Source: Lateolabrax maculatus (lineage: Eukaryota; Chordata; Actinopteri; Acropomatiformes; Lateolabracidae). Taken from it: 64,000 bases of DNA. Positions within the stretch are counted from its first letter, which is position 1; every line of letters begins with the position of its first letter. The DNA is taken from positions 25,989,501 to 26,053,500 of the forward strand of contig CM062196.1 in assembly GCA_031216445.1 (NCBI GenBank). The letters are read 5' to 3'. The position numbers and the translations under genes were made by a program. The notes under the pieces were generated by a model. That model was given only the letters and a program-made list of their open reading frames with translations. It did no database searches and had not been told where the DNA came from. Positions 1 to 10,370 of the stretch are shown piece by piece.

Positions 1-2107
1 TATCTTCATATATTCAATTTAGTGTCTTTATGTTTTCCATTTTACTCTTCTTCACACACACACACACACACACACACACGCATGCATGCATGCTCTGTCA
101 CTTTATTTTGTCACCTAATGAGGTGTGGATGGGGCAAGGCTGCTGTGACAGTGATACAGATAAACACAATTGGCACAATTGAGGGCACGTCGCTGTATCT
201 GTATTGTTGTTTTAGTAGTTGAAATACTGGATGCTGCATGTACAATCATGTGGTAGACATTAAAATTAGATGCCACAAATGTAGTGGATTATTTTAAAAC
301 AGGGTGGAGCTCGATTGTGGTTTCTCAAGTGTGAGTTTGTGTGTGTGTGCGTGTGCACCCAGTTTACTGAAAGAGGAAAAAACTGATTGCCAGGCATGCA
401 GTTTTGCTCAGCGTGGAGTGTGAAATGAACTGCTCACCCCAATCAGCCAAGTTATCTGTGTAATAGGACTAAATGTGTATGTGTATTTTATATGACAACG
501 GTTTTACTGGTGCTGTGGTTTAACACCTATACAAGCCACATGATATACTCTTAACGTTCCCACGATGCTCTGCCAGGCCCTGTGAATAGCAGAAACTGAC
601 ATTAATATGATTACTGCTTTATTTTTGCTCAAGTGTATATCCACCTTTATTTTCTGTAAAGTACTGAACAGTTTCTTCTTCAGGGATAGCAGGATTCTAT
701 TCCCCTGTGACTGCAAGTCTTCAGTTATACTGACAGAATTCAAGGCCCCTGTAAGAGTCTTAAATACACTTTAAGAAATCTTAAAATGTGAATGAGAAAA
801 AAAGCTAGAAAAGAAAAGAAGAAATGTTGAAACAATTAGTGGAAATTGGGAGGATTTGCTGTTTTTTTTTTCTGTTCTCTATCATTGTAAACTGAATATC
901 TTTGGGTTTCTTAACTGTTGGTCAGACAAAAAATATATTTTAAAATGTCACTATGGGGTGTGGGAATTTGTGATGGTCATTTATCAAATACTTTTAATAT
1001 TTTATATACCAAACCACGGTTAAGAAAATGATCAACAGATAATGAAGCCTTAGTTCCATATACATAAGTCCTGACTTTGACAACTACTGTATGTGGGAGT
1101 TAAACCGACAAAAAAAATGTTGTCTAACCACTATACTGAAGATGAAGGATAAACTTTCTCACTTGGTAAAAATAAAACCATAAAAACAGTAAAAAGAAAC
1201 AAATAACCAGCAGTGAACCAACAGTTGGTAATGTGGGCACAAACCCAACCAGGTGATCAACCAGGAAACCGTTGAATGGTTCAGTGGGTTATGGGGTACC
1301 ACTTTTGGTTGTGGTCCTTTGCCTGTTGTCTTTTGCTTCGTGTTTTTTCCTATACCAACTGTTTTTATATATGTCCCTTCTCAGGAGGATGTAGCACTGC
1401 ATGTGATAACTTACAGAAAGATTTGTGTAGGTACTCGATATGAATTGTTTGGTGTTTCGTGTGTGGAGGTGAAACTGTTGCGGTTTTCAAAAGCTGGTAG
1501 CTATCTTTGAGGTGACACCGGAGGTGAAGTAGGGCGTGGGCAGGATTATGAGAACAAGAGAATTTAGTGTTTGTGTGTTTCAATCCAGAACAGATCAAAT
1601 CAGATCCTGTGTTCTCAACATAGTTCACCAAGGTGAGAATCACTCATGCGGGCTGCAGTGATGTGTCATGGTATCTCTCCTATGTGCACCACTCATGCAC
1701 TTAGTCTATTTACATTCTCTCTGGGGTTACGTGAGACCTGAAGCCTGTAATATGTCTGTTTTTGTTTGGTATTTTTCTTTGCTTCTCTCTGCATGTCTTT
1801 GTCACCTCAAAGCTAATTATTTCTATGCTATCCCATAAGCACCTTATTCCCTTCACTGATCTTTTTAAGGAATGCCTTAGCATTTCAGATTTCAATCTTA
1901 TTTTTACTTCCCAGCCCTTATCAAATTTTCATCACGTGACAAAGTCACATCACTGCTGTGAGCAGGCTGTTTATGCCTTTTTTTGATCAGCAAGCATTAT
2001 TTATTTGGGACGGTGTAAAAATATAGAAACTTGCTGATGCTATGAAAAGTGTGTGGTAAAGACAACATCTTCTCTGTGGTTTTTATCTCTGTCTTTTATG
2101 TCTTTAG
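1..2107 (+). other. eps15l1: Intron of EPS15L1 (window starts inside it)
   Basis: The stretch ends in a pyrimidine-rich tract and the acceptor TTTATGTCTTTAG at 2095-2107, directly before the first recognisable EPS15L1 exon. It is AT-rich, and open frames on both strands are short and show no family resemblance. It contains a CA repeat followed by GCATGC units at 53-93. I see no further exon here, but a short upstream exon could be missed without a protein alignment. Confidence 0.7.
53..93. repeat. (CA)n microsatellite with GCATGC tail
   Basis: About 13 CA units run to position 79 and are followed by alternating GCATGC, a purine-pyrimidine alternation typical of vertebrate microsatellites. 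It lies in an EPS15L1 intron. Confidence 0.9.
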
Positions 2108-2316
2108 GTAAGAGTACACCAGTGAACATGTCTGGCACAGCTGACCCTTCCAAACCATGTGACCCCTTCCAACCGTTCAGCAACGAAGCCATCGACCCGT
2201 TTCAGAGTAAAAAGGGCCCGGTAGACCCATTCAGTGGCAAAGACCCTTTCGCCCCACCCTCAGCATCAAGTAAAGCCCCTAAAGACTCTACTTCGGGTTT
2301 TGCAGACTTCAGTTCT
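2108..2316 (+). CDS. eps15l1: EPS15L1, penultimate coding exon (DPF-motif region)
   Basis: Spliced coding exon of epidermal growth factor receptor substrate 15-like 1, an endocytic adaptor at clathrin-coated pits. It encodes about 69 residues, opening with GKSTPV and closing with SGFADFSS. Four DPF tripeptides are visible (DPFQPF, DPFQSK, DPFSGK, DPFAPP); in this family such motifs bind the AP-2 alpha-adaptin ear. The acceptor is TCTTTAG at 2101-2107 and the donor GTAAGT is at 2317-2322. The exon starts with two bases completing a Gly codon and ends on a codon boundary, so it joins in phase to the exon at 8860. The GKSTPV and GFADF blocks fit EPS15L1 better than its paralogue EPS15. The EH domains and coiled coil lie upstream of the window. 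The exon's first bases, GTAAGA, look like a splice donor. Confidence 0.92.
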
Positions 2317-3078
2317 GTAAGTTGAGATGGGTGATACTGTTTAACTGTCAGACCACGCTACATCACACTAAACACACACCAGCATAGTCACTAGATTGAA
2401 GCTACAGTGATTTCAGCGCACTATAAGGTCACTCCTAAAGACTGATAAGTGCAAAAAGTGCTTTTGAGGCATAGGGTATGGGAGAGCTGTATAAAAGTGG
2501 TAGAGGTACATTAATTGAAGTGGAATGAATGCATCTCAGTCGTTACTGTACCATACTAAAAACAAGTACGGACGATGGTATTAACATGCTCTGTATCTGG
2601 ATCAGTAAAAAAGCCATGTTTGTTGTCAAATATGACAGTTCCACCTACTTAATTTGCATATTGAGATCTGTTGAAGTTGCATATTGATATTGCTTATTAA
2701 TACTAGGTGTGCTGTCCGACCAGCAGTCCAAACCAAAAGATTTTCAATCTATTGACATAGAAGACTAAAACAATCAGAAAATATTAACACCTGACAAGCT
2801 GAAATCAGTAAATTCTTGCCTAAAAAATTACTTTCTTTTCTATCAATCAACTAAACAATGAATCGAATTGTTTCAGCTCTGGTCCAGATAATGTATCCGT
2901 ATAATGATCAAACCATGTTAAAACCAGGTGGAAATGGGGTCATTGCAATTGGCTGATTATTGAAGTGGTGCATGTGATGTAAAAGCTGATACATCAGTAG
3001 TATACATAGTTAGTCAATATAACCTGGTTACTAAATCTTACTTACACTGAGGCAGCATAGGTTATGTCTCTGTCTAAT

Positions 3079-3415
3079 TAGGGCTGGGTAATAATTTAGC
3101 ATTACTGAATATTGAGTGTTTATCATATCATATAATGACAATATGATTATATAATGTTATCATTTTACAGGATTCTGTTGTTGCTCTGCATGGGTGAAGT
3201 GTTTTGTAACACATAACAGTGGAATACTGTATACTCTATAATACGGCATTGGACTTAATAATTTAAAAAAATTAATACAGTTAAATACTGTGTTATTGAT
3301 TTAACTATATCATCCAGCCTGGAAATGAAACTGTATGAAAATTTCATATCACAATTGTAGTGAGCAAAATGATCACGGTTATCAGTATTATCACGGTATG
3401 GTTATATTGTGCTGA
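3079..3415. repeat. GGGCTGGGTAAT-type interspersed repeat (probable decayed DNA transposon)
   Basis: It begins AGGGCTGGGTAAT and continues with long runs rich in ATAT, ATCA and TCACGGTA. This composition is common in teleost non-autonomous DNA elements that start with GGGCTGGG. I could not define the right terminus or a target duplication, so the boundaries are approximate. Confidence 0.4.
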
Positions 3416-3937
3416 ATCTGTTCAAAAAGTACTGATACACGCACTCACACCGTCACAAAGATGACTCATAAGATTCTAAGTGTTGCCCCTTTTTGCAGCG
3501 ATTTCTTTTGATCAAGTTTCTCTCAGCACTCTTATAAAAACCAAAATACAACCACACTTCACACTCAGTCCTTTTAGGCAAAAAAAATCTCTGGAGTGCT
3601 GTGCCTTCCGCCATGATGCACCTGCACGCCTGAGTCTGGGAGACTGTTGCTACATCAAATTCCATACTCATAACGCAACACCAGAAATTAATGTCATCTG
3701 TCACTGTAAAGTTGAATTTAGTATAAAAGAATACAGCTTACAAAACAGAGTACACTGACCAAGTAAGAGAATGTGTGCAACGATCAGATAGTTAACAAGG
3801 CAGGGCAGCACACAGCTAAGGCAGCCTGTTCACTCTTTGCTTTAGATTATGTGATGCAGCCCATTCTAACCATTATCTGTCCTCCATGTTAACAGGCTTC
3901 TCTGTACTCTGCTGTTTCACATACACACAGGGAATTC

Positions 3938-4312
3938 TTAAGGTGTGTTTAGACCAAACATGAAGCAAATCATTCGCACAGTGCGATTTCATACAAGTCA
4001 GTCCAAAGATGCAAATAGCTGCGACTATGCATACACACAAGTTGAAAATATTCAGTCTGACCAAAACGTTTGGGTGGCGCAATGTCACGAATGCCTATCA
4101 GCGCTGAGATTTGCTTAACATCACAGAGAATCAGAAATGGAGTTTACAGTCTTTACTGTACAGAGACAGAAGAAAAGGGAGTGAAACCTTAGGCCTAAGT
4201 TCTGAAAATATGTATCTGTTTCTTCATTCCAGCTATCGGCTTTACTTTCAGTACCCCCATTGGCTGTTAAGAAGCAGATACTCACTTCGCGTTTGGTCTG
4301 AACACACTTTTA
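3938..4312. mobile_element. Harbinger-like MITE with TTA target duplication
   Basis: A 369-bp element at 3941-4309 is flanked on both sides by TTA (3938-3940 and 4310-4312). Its ends are inverted repeats: the left end reads AGGTGTGTTTAGACCAAAC and the right end reads inward AAGTGTGTTCAGACCAAAC. Over about 25 bp the differences are all transitions, which suggests CpG decay. A 3-bp TWA target duplication with short TIRs is characteristic of PIF/Harbinger. It has no transposase coding capacity and is therefore non-autonomous. It sits in the last EPS15L1 intron. Confidence 0.75.
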
Positions 4313-4339
4313 TAACAACTGGACAGATACTGACATAAT

Positions 4340-4690
4340 CATGTAGAGTATTTAAGGGATACAGCATTTTAGGAAATGTGCTTGATCACTTTCTTTGTAA
4401 GTGTGAGATGTTCAGCTGGATCCACAGGGCTTCATACCCCAATGGGAGCGTTTTAGTTATTAATTAAACAAATGAGAATGAAAAAAAGTAGTTTAGTGTT
4501 AATCAGTGTGCTTGAGAGGTGTTGGTAGGAGTTTTTTTTTTTTTTACTTTGGACAAAGTCTAGCTAGCTGTTGACCCCTCCTTCAAGTTTTTATGCTAAG
4601 CTAGGTTAACCATGTCCTCCAGCTAAGTGCTTAAGGCAGACATGAGACTGTTAGCCATCTTTTAATCTCACTCACAGAAATAAAACAAAT
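4340..4690 (+). repeat. Dispersed teleost repeat (TTTGGACAAAGTCTAGCTAGC type)
   Basis: It contains the string CTTTGGACAAAGTCTAGCTA followed by GTTGACCCC and TTTATGCTAAGCTAGG. Related strings recur in this window near 9990-10090 (GGAGGCTAACTGTTTCCCTG) and inverted at 49060-49215 (AGCCAAGCTTAGCACAAAGA). The recurrence marks a dispersed family; its class is not resolved. Confidence 0.55.
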
Positions 4691-7600
4691 AAGTGTATTT
4701 TGCAAAAATGCTTAAAACATGTATTCAGCGTTTGGGACTTCAGGTGAAAACTGTTCCCCATCATTGTGAGAACAATTAAATATCATATCTGAATGTCAAA
4801 AGAAGTGAAGGGGAATCACAGGACAACTAAAACTGAGCTCATTTTGACTGCTATTGTACAGACAATTAAAGAGATACTATGACTGCTAATGAGAGGGATA
4901 CGAGACCTAAGATTACACCTCTTCACCACTGTCAGACAACATTTGAACCCACTTTAAAAATTGCAGTTTTGTTATAAAGCCTTGTTGGATTCAAAGCAGA
5001 GCTGCATTGTGACTGTTATCACCTTCTTACTGTGCAGGAAAGGGTGTCAGCCCTGTACGTGGTTGGTCTGTTATGGCAGGAAGAATATCTTGAGTTTGTC
5101 AGGGTTTCCCCGGACTTTCACAGGGGCTGAGGGCTATCATCAACTGTTTTGTGGCATTGTGCCAGCACACAAATGGAAATAAACACAAACCTGCTATAAC
5201 CCCATAAGCAAATAACTATGGAAACTCCCACTAATCCCTCAGACAGTGACACTGATAATCACAGTTTTTCTTAGCAGGGAATAATGCTTCTGTCTGATTG
5301 GCTGACTGGTGCTACTCAGTACAGATACTAGTCACATTTATCACTCTAACATGAGACACAGCAGTATCACCACTCAACTCTCAGCTCTCGAGTCTGTCTG
5401 CCCTGTATGACCATGTTGTGTGTATGTGCTACTATGTTGACCATCTACCTTGTTGTTAGTAGTTAGTTAGTGCTTTATATCTGCTGTCTGTCCTTGTTAT
5501 GCGTGTCTTTGTCTTGTTATGTTACTGTAGTTTTGCTTTTTCTCACCACTCTCAAGCATCCATTTTATTCTGCAACCTGACACAGAAGCTAAGGACATTG
5601 CTTCACCATCTGTTTTTAATGGGACCTCAGAAACACACTGATATAAATATAATCATTATTATGAAAATGAATTAGCTTGATATGTCTTTTCAAAAAAAGA
5701 CACATAGAATCCCTTTTATCAATTCATATAGAATTTCTGTAAAGGGGAAAGTCAAAAATCTGCATATCACTACTGGCTAGAACAACAGACATTCAAAGAC
5801 ATCTTTTGAACCATGAAACATTTAAACATTTAGTGTTATGTGCATTACTGATTCTTTCAGTGTGATGAAACAGTCAGTTAGGTTAAAGTCATGTGGTTTG
5901 AGCACAATCAATTGCTAAAATGACATAAAGCAGAAAAACAAGGCCCTGGCTGAAAACAAGACTAATCCTTGAATGGGCAGGCTTCCCTCATTTGTGCATA
6001 AACTCTTGATTTATAATATAGTATAATATATATTTTTGATTATTGTGTCATCACGCAGACAGTGCATTTGCATCTTTTTTTCTCACTCTCTGGATGTCTC
6101 ATCTCCTGTTGTTGAAGTCATGTTTAGCCGCTCTTTCTTTGTTTCTGTGTTGTTTGTTTCTACTTAAAGGGATTCATTAGTTCTGTTTTACCACAGTCCA
6201 TTTGTCTCACCTGTGACTCTTATTGGCAACAAGGGTCAACTACAACTTCAGTAGCTTGTTGGCATTGTAAGAACTCCTGATTTACTTTAATGAACACTAC
6301 CTAGCCTGTAGTTTGAAGCTGGTAGAATGACTTGGTCTCAATCAGAATCACTAACAAGTAGCTAAAGACAAATGGTAAAGACTGTGTTTCAAAGAGGACT
6401 GACCAGAAACTCTGCAGGTAGACCTTTACAGTATCTGTGTGCTGTGGTGTGATGTCCTGTAAACTAGCCTAGATCCAATGAGTTTAGGGATTTCTGGTTT
6501 ATAACTCCTCTGTTCTGTAATCCACCTCTCTGACAGGACCTGACAAAGTCAAGGTAAGAGATTGAATGAATGATTGAATGAGATAAGAGAAGTTCACATA
6601 AAATGATCTTGGCAGTGTTATCAAAATGATGTTAGATGATGACCAATAAGGCAGTGCATTTTAAATGTATGGTTGCTGAAAAATAGAATTATGTTTACTG
6701 TGTGGAACATGAAAATCTCATACTTACTAACCAAATGAGTTGTTGCTTTATTAAGATTACCTGTAGCTTTAAGCAACCAACTCAGTCTCTTACATGAATG
6801 AAGAATGCATGCTGCATTTGTATCACAGGATTATTTCTCACTTCCCGTCTTTTCCAGCTGAAAATAATTGCAGTATTGCTTTTTAACAATACTATTATTT
6901 AAACTGGCCATAAGGAATTTTAAGAGTCTTTGAAAAACCATTTATTCAAAATCCTTCAAATTTTTACTGCTTATTCTTTTTAATCTTCTAGTAATAAAAA
7001 TGGAAGAGGAACACTGGTGACACATTAAAATATATTAGCAATGTATTTATCATCTGAAATGGCATTCTAAATCTGTATCAAATCTGACTATACTCTGTCT
7101 ACCCCCTTTCAGACTACCCCCCTTGTGTAAATGTTCTGCCAGTTTTACATGTTGATCTCATGACTAAGCCCTCAAGTCACTTTGCTGTATAAGTCATGGC
7201 AGATAGTCCTGTCTGAAGTTGTTTAGGTGTTTCTTTTCACGTCAGTCTCTCGAAATGTGTTTGCATTGAAATTTTCCACTCATATGGCAATGCAAAAGAG
7301 GAGATAAATGCTGAAAAACACATTAATATACAGACCAGATTTTCAGATTTTGTGAAGTGGATTGTATGAGGGTGTTTATCAGTAGTCAGTGTATTACCTA
7401 CAGTAGATGACACGCCCCCAGTTTAGAGAAAAAGGCAGTCAAGCAATGTATTGCTGTGAACGAGGTCAGCAGAAATATGTACTTTGCCTCAGACTGCCAT
7501 TTCCGACGTGAAACTGAAGCCGATATATCCCTCTGTGCTCTCTTCAAAGCCACCAGACTCCTTTGACAAAAACAGTAATTTTACCTCACAGAACTCACAC

Positions 7601-7914
7601 GAGTTACCAGTCTACCACTGCCTTGATTGGTTAGTTAGTGTTATTAAGTGACTTCTGTGTTTTAACACGTGAGCTCGGATCCGAACTACACACAATACAA
7701 TACAAACTAACCGATCAATCAGCAACTGTGTTCTGTGAGGTTCTGTTTTTGTCAAAGGAGTCTGGTGGCTGTTCCCCGTTGGAAAGGGCTGTCTGAGGCA
7801 AGGCAAAACGGTGAAAATATTCTAAATAGAGCGTACACTAGAAACAACTGATATTGATTTTGTAGGTGGGTCTTTTTTTTTAGGTGGCTAAAAGACGTTT
7901 TGTTGCTGTCCCTT

Positions 7915-7966
7915 GCTGATTATGATTTTGCGCTATACAAATAAAATTGACTTGACTTGACCCCAT
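7915..7966 (+). repeat. LINE-like 3' tail with (TTGAC)n
   Basis: The string TGCGCTATACAAATAAAATTGACTTGACTTGACC ends here in a short TTGAC tandem. 'Gcgctata(c/t)aaataaa' followed by a short repeat is a frequent end of decayed fish LINEs (L2/CR1 group). Only the tail is recognisable. Confidence 0.5.
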
Positions 7967-8319
7967 CCAAAAAGTCTTTACATACGGCATTTGTGACCAT
8001 TCAGAAGTGAGAGCGAGTGTCCTTTGCACTCATGATTGTCATTAATTAAGCAATGGAAATAGTATAGCCCCACTCATACTGGATTTTTTTAAAGGACAAT
8101 ACTACAGTAATAGCAATTACTATAAGTCAATATTTGACAGTTAAAAAAATCCAATAATGATTTAATCTTTTTACATAAACATACACAAACATTTAGAATA
8201 AGGATTCTTATTTTTATTTATTTATTTTTAAACAAGTAAGATACGTACTGGGTGGGATATTTCACAGGGTAAAAGCTTCCCAGTGGTCTTTTGCGCAATG
8301 TCTTACTTTTTGGCCGACA

Positions 8320-8600
8320 TCCGTGGCCACTTTATTAGATACACCTATACAATCTAATGCAATCCAATACAGCAGCTTTACCACATATTCTACCTTTGGG
8401 AAGCTAATAAACTTAAAACCTTCCGAGAGGCGTTAATTCAACTTTATGTTTATTACTGAGGTCATAGATAGTGGTGGTGTTATGCTGGTCTGCATTGTAT
8501 TGAAATGTGTTTCTAATATTCTGCCGCTCAGGTAAATGGAGTAATGCAATCATGCAGTTCATGCAGTTCAACACCACTGCAAACTACATCACAATAATAA
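8320..8600. repeat. Interspersed repeat starting GGCCACTTTATTAGATACACC
   Basis: The block opens with GTGGCCACTTTATTAGATAC and CCTATACAATCTAATGCAAT, strings I recognise as a recurrent teleost interspersed element. No coding capacity is visible and the class is unresolved. It lies just upstream of the final EPS15L1 exon. Confidence 0.4.
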
Positions 8601-8610
8601 TCATATACTG

Positions 8611-8631
8611 TATATATATATATATATATAT
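8611..8631. repeat. (TA)10 microsatellite
   Basis: Uninterrupted alternating TA, within the last intron of EPS15L1. Confidence 0.95.
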
Positions 8632-8777
8632 GTTTAGCTCTGATAAACATCATTCAACTGCAACTTGATATTGTTTTCCAACTCACCACTGTTCTCACTT
8701 CTCCTCACGTAGCACATAGCATTTTATTTTAATGAAGTGATAAAATACATTTATGTAACAGAGACCTATGTTTAAAA

Positions 8778-8779
<2 letters not shown>

Positions 8780-8855
<76 letters not shown>
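8780..8855 (+). repeat. (CT)38 microsatellite forming the 3' splice-site pyrimidine tract
   Basis: Seventy-six bases of uninterrupted CT end four bases before the last EPS15L1 exon (GTAG at 8856-8859, exon from 8860). The repeat occupies the position where U2AF normally binds. Read in reverse it yields long artefactual Glu-Arg frames. Confidence 0.95.
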
Positions 8856-8858
<3 letters not shown>

Positions 8859-8859
8859 G

Positions 8860-9006
8860 TTTGGGAATGAGGCTCAGCAGTTGGAGTGGGCTAAGCGGGA
8901 GAGTGAGCGAGCAGAGCGCGAGCGGCTGAAGAGGCTCAGGCAGCAGGAGCAGGAGGACCTGGAGCTGGCCATCGCCCTCAGCAAGGCCGAGATGTCCAAT
9001 GCATGA
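8860..9006 (+). CDS. eps15l1: EPS15L1, last coding exon (ubiquitin-interacting motifs, stop)
   Basis: It encodes the 48 C-terminal residues of EPS15L1, from FGNEAQQLEW to ALSKAEMSNA, with stop TGA at 9004-9006. The segment QEDLELAIALSKAE matches the ubiquitin-interacting motif (acidic start, Leu-x-x-Ala-Leu-x-x-Ser core), and the preceding EWAKRESERAERE region corresponds to the first, weaker UIM of the family. These motifs bind ubiquitinated cargo and direct coupled monoubiquitination of the adaptor. The exon begins in phase 0, matching the donor at 2317. The EAQQL/EWAKRES start and the short tail after the UIM favour EPS15L1 over EPS15. Codons are G/C-ending, unlike the surrounding AT-rich DNA. 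Confidence 0.95.
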   Translation, partial: FGNEAQQLEWAKRESERAERERLKRLRQQEQEDLELAIALSKAEMSNA

Positions 9007-10370
9007 CGTGGAACCCCCACCACACGCAAACACACAGACACACACGCACACAGCGCGTAGTCAGGCTAACATGCAGACAAACATGACGGAAATCTAAATG
9101 TTCAGACACAAAGCACATCACTGGACTAACTCTCAAGTGTTCATACAAACTCTGGTCCACACATACGCACACACACACGCACACACACACACACACACAC
9201 AGAAACAGGACCTGCACCTCCACTATTTACATTTCCCTGCACTCAATAATCCTGTCTGGCCGCTGACACTGCATTAAAAAACGACAACAAAACTGAGGGC
9301 CGAGAACTCGCCACTTCAAAACTCTCCTGCTGACGTGAAGAGACGGAGAACTGAAGGATGAAGATGGAGAGGAGGAGGAGAAGGAGGAGGAGACGGCAAG
9401 AGGGGCTGGAATGAATCAAACGGATGCACTGTGTATATGCACTAAAGTGGCTGGACAGCAATGTGACAGATCCATTCACTGGACTGAGCAGATTAGCTGA
9501 CCATTGCTGACAGAATACCTCGACAGTTTGGATTTCAGTGTGTTGTGTTTTCTTCTCCAGCTTCACTCACAATGTGGGGAAATGGGTAATACTAATGCTA
9601 ACCAAACCGTCGCTATCAGGAGCAAAAGGGCAAACAGACTTTTTTCTTAAATTCTTACAAGCACCAGTAAAGAAAAACAACACTACAATTCAAACTGCCA
9701 TGGTAAAGGTAAAGGGGGTTTCTTTTCTGATATATAGGGCGGACATGGATATATCATTGAGCTACTGGTGGTATAGGCTGTGTCAGTTAGTATTTAGTGT
9801 TGAGTTGTTTTGCTGGTAAGAAAATGTTACAGAATGAGTTGTTACATAAGTGTTTGTTTATAGAGAAGTGTATAGAGAAGACTGGATTTGACACTCCTCA
9901 GGAATGCGGATTTTCAATTCACAATTTCCTCCCTTTTGTTTTTAAGGAAATACTGTCACTAACTAACTCAGATAAGAAGTGAGAAGCTTGATATTAGTTG
10001 AGTTTTTTCACTTCTGCTGGAGGCTAACTGTTTCCCTGTGCTCTGTGCTAAGATAGACTAAACTCTGTACTGGATTTACAGAAATGAAATTGATATTGAT
10101 CTTCTCATATGACTAAGTGAGTTGAAGCATGTTTCCCCAAATATCAGTTTTCCAGACGAGGCAAAGCAGGCGACTCTCGAGGGGCCCAACAGCTCCAGGT
10201 TCACTGTGTGGCCCTCAGTTCGTGGTTATTTATTCCATTGAAAATTGGTTAAAGAATATGCTGTGCACCACTGAATCACAATATCAGCTGTAATGAAAGG
10301 CCCTCAAGGCATTTGTTCATATTGTTTTTGCATGGTGCATAGTCCTAAATAAATGTGTGCTTAATCAAAT
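9007..10370 (+). other. eps15l1: Probable EPS15L1 3' UTR
   Basis: Sequence after the EPS15L1 stop. It starts with CA-rich DNA (a CA microsatellite at 9166-9201) and a GA-rich block near 9355-9400. The first canonical AATAAA is at 10348-10353; another AATAAA lies at 14665-14670, so a longer isoform is possible. A dispersed-repeat fragment sits near 9990-10090. The true end is inferred, not seen. Confidence 0.5.
9166..9201. repeat. (CA)n microsatellite
   Basis: Imperfect CA run with ACGC interruptions, within the EPS15L1 3' UTR. Confidence 0.9.

Larger units (their letters stand above)
2317..8859 (+). other. eps15l1: Last intron of EPS15L1 (6.5 kb)
   Basis: It is bounded by donor GTAAGT at 2317 and acceptor AG at 8858-8859, both in phase 0. 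It contains a Harbinger-like MITE at 3941-4309, a dispersed fish repeat near 4340-4690, a LINE-like tail near 7915-7965, an interspersed repeat near 8320-8600, a (TA)10 run and a very long (CT)n that abuts the acceptor. I find no other exon that preserves the reading frame. Confidence 0.85.

Noticed and set aside
6537..6553. 17-bp micro-exon in the last EPS15L1 intron (TGACAG acceptor, GTAAGA donor)
   Set aside because: The flanking exons join in phase 0, so a 17-nt insertion would break the frame, and the conserved FADFSS-FGNEAQQ junction works without it.
8695..9051. Minus-strand frame with a long Glu-Arg repeat
   Set aside because: It is the complement of the CT microsatellite and the EPS15L1 last exon, not a protein.
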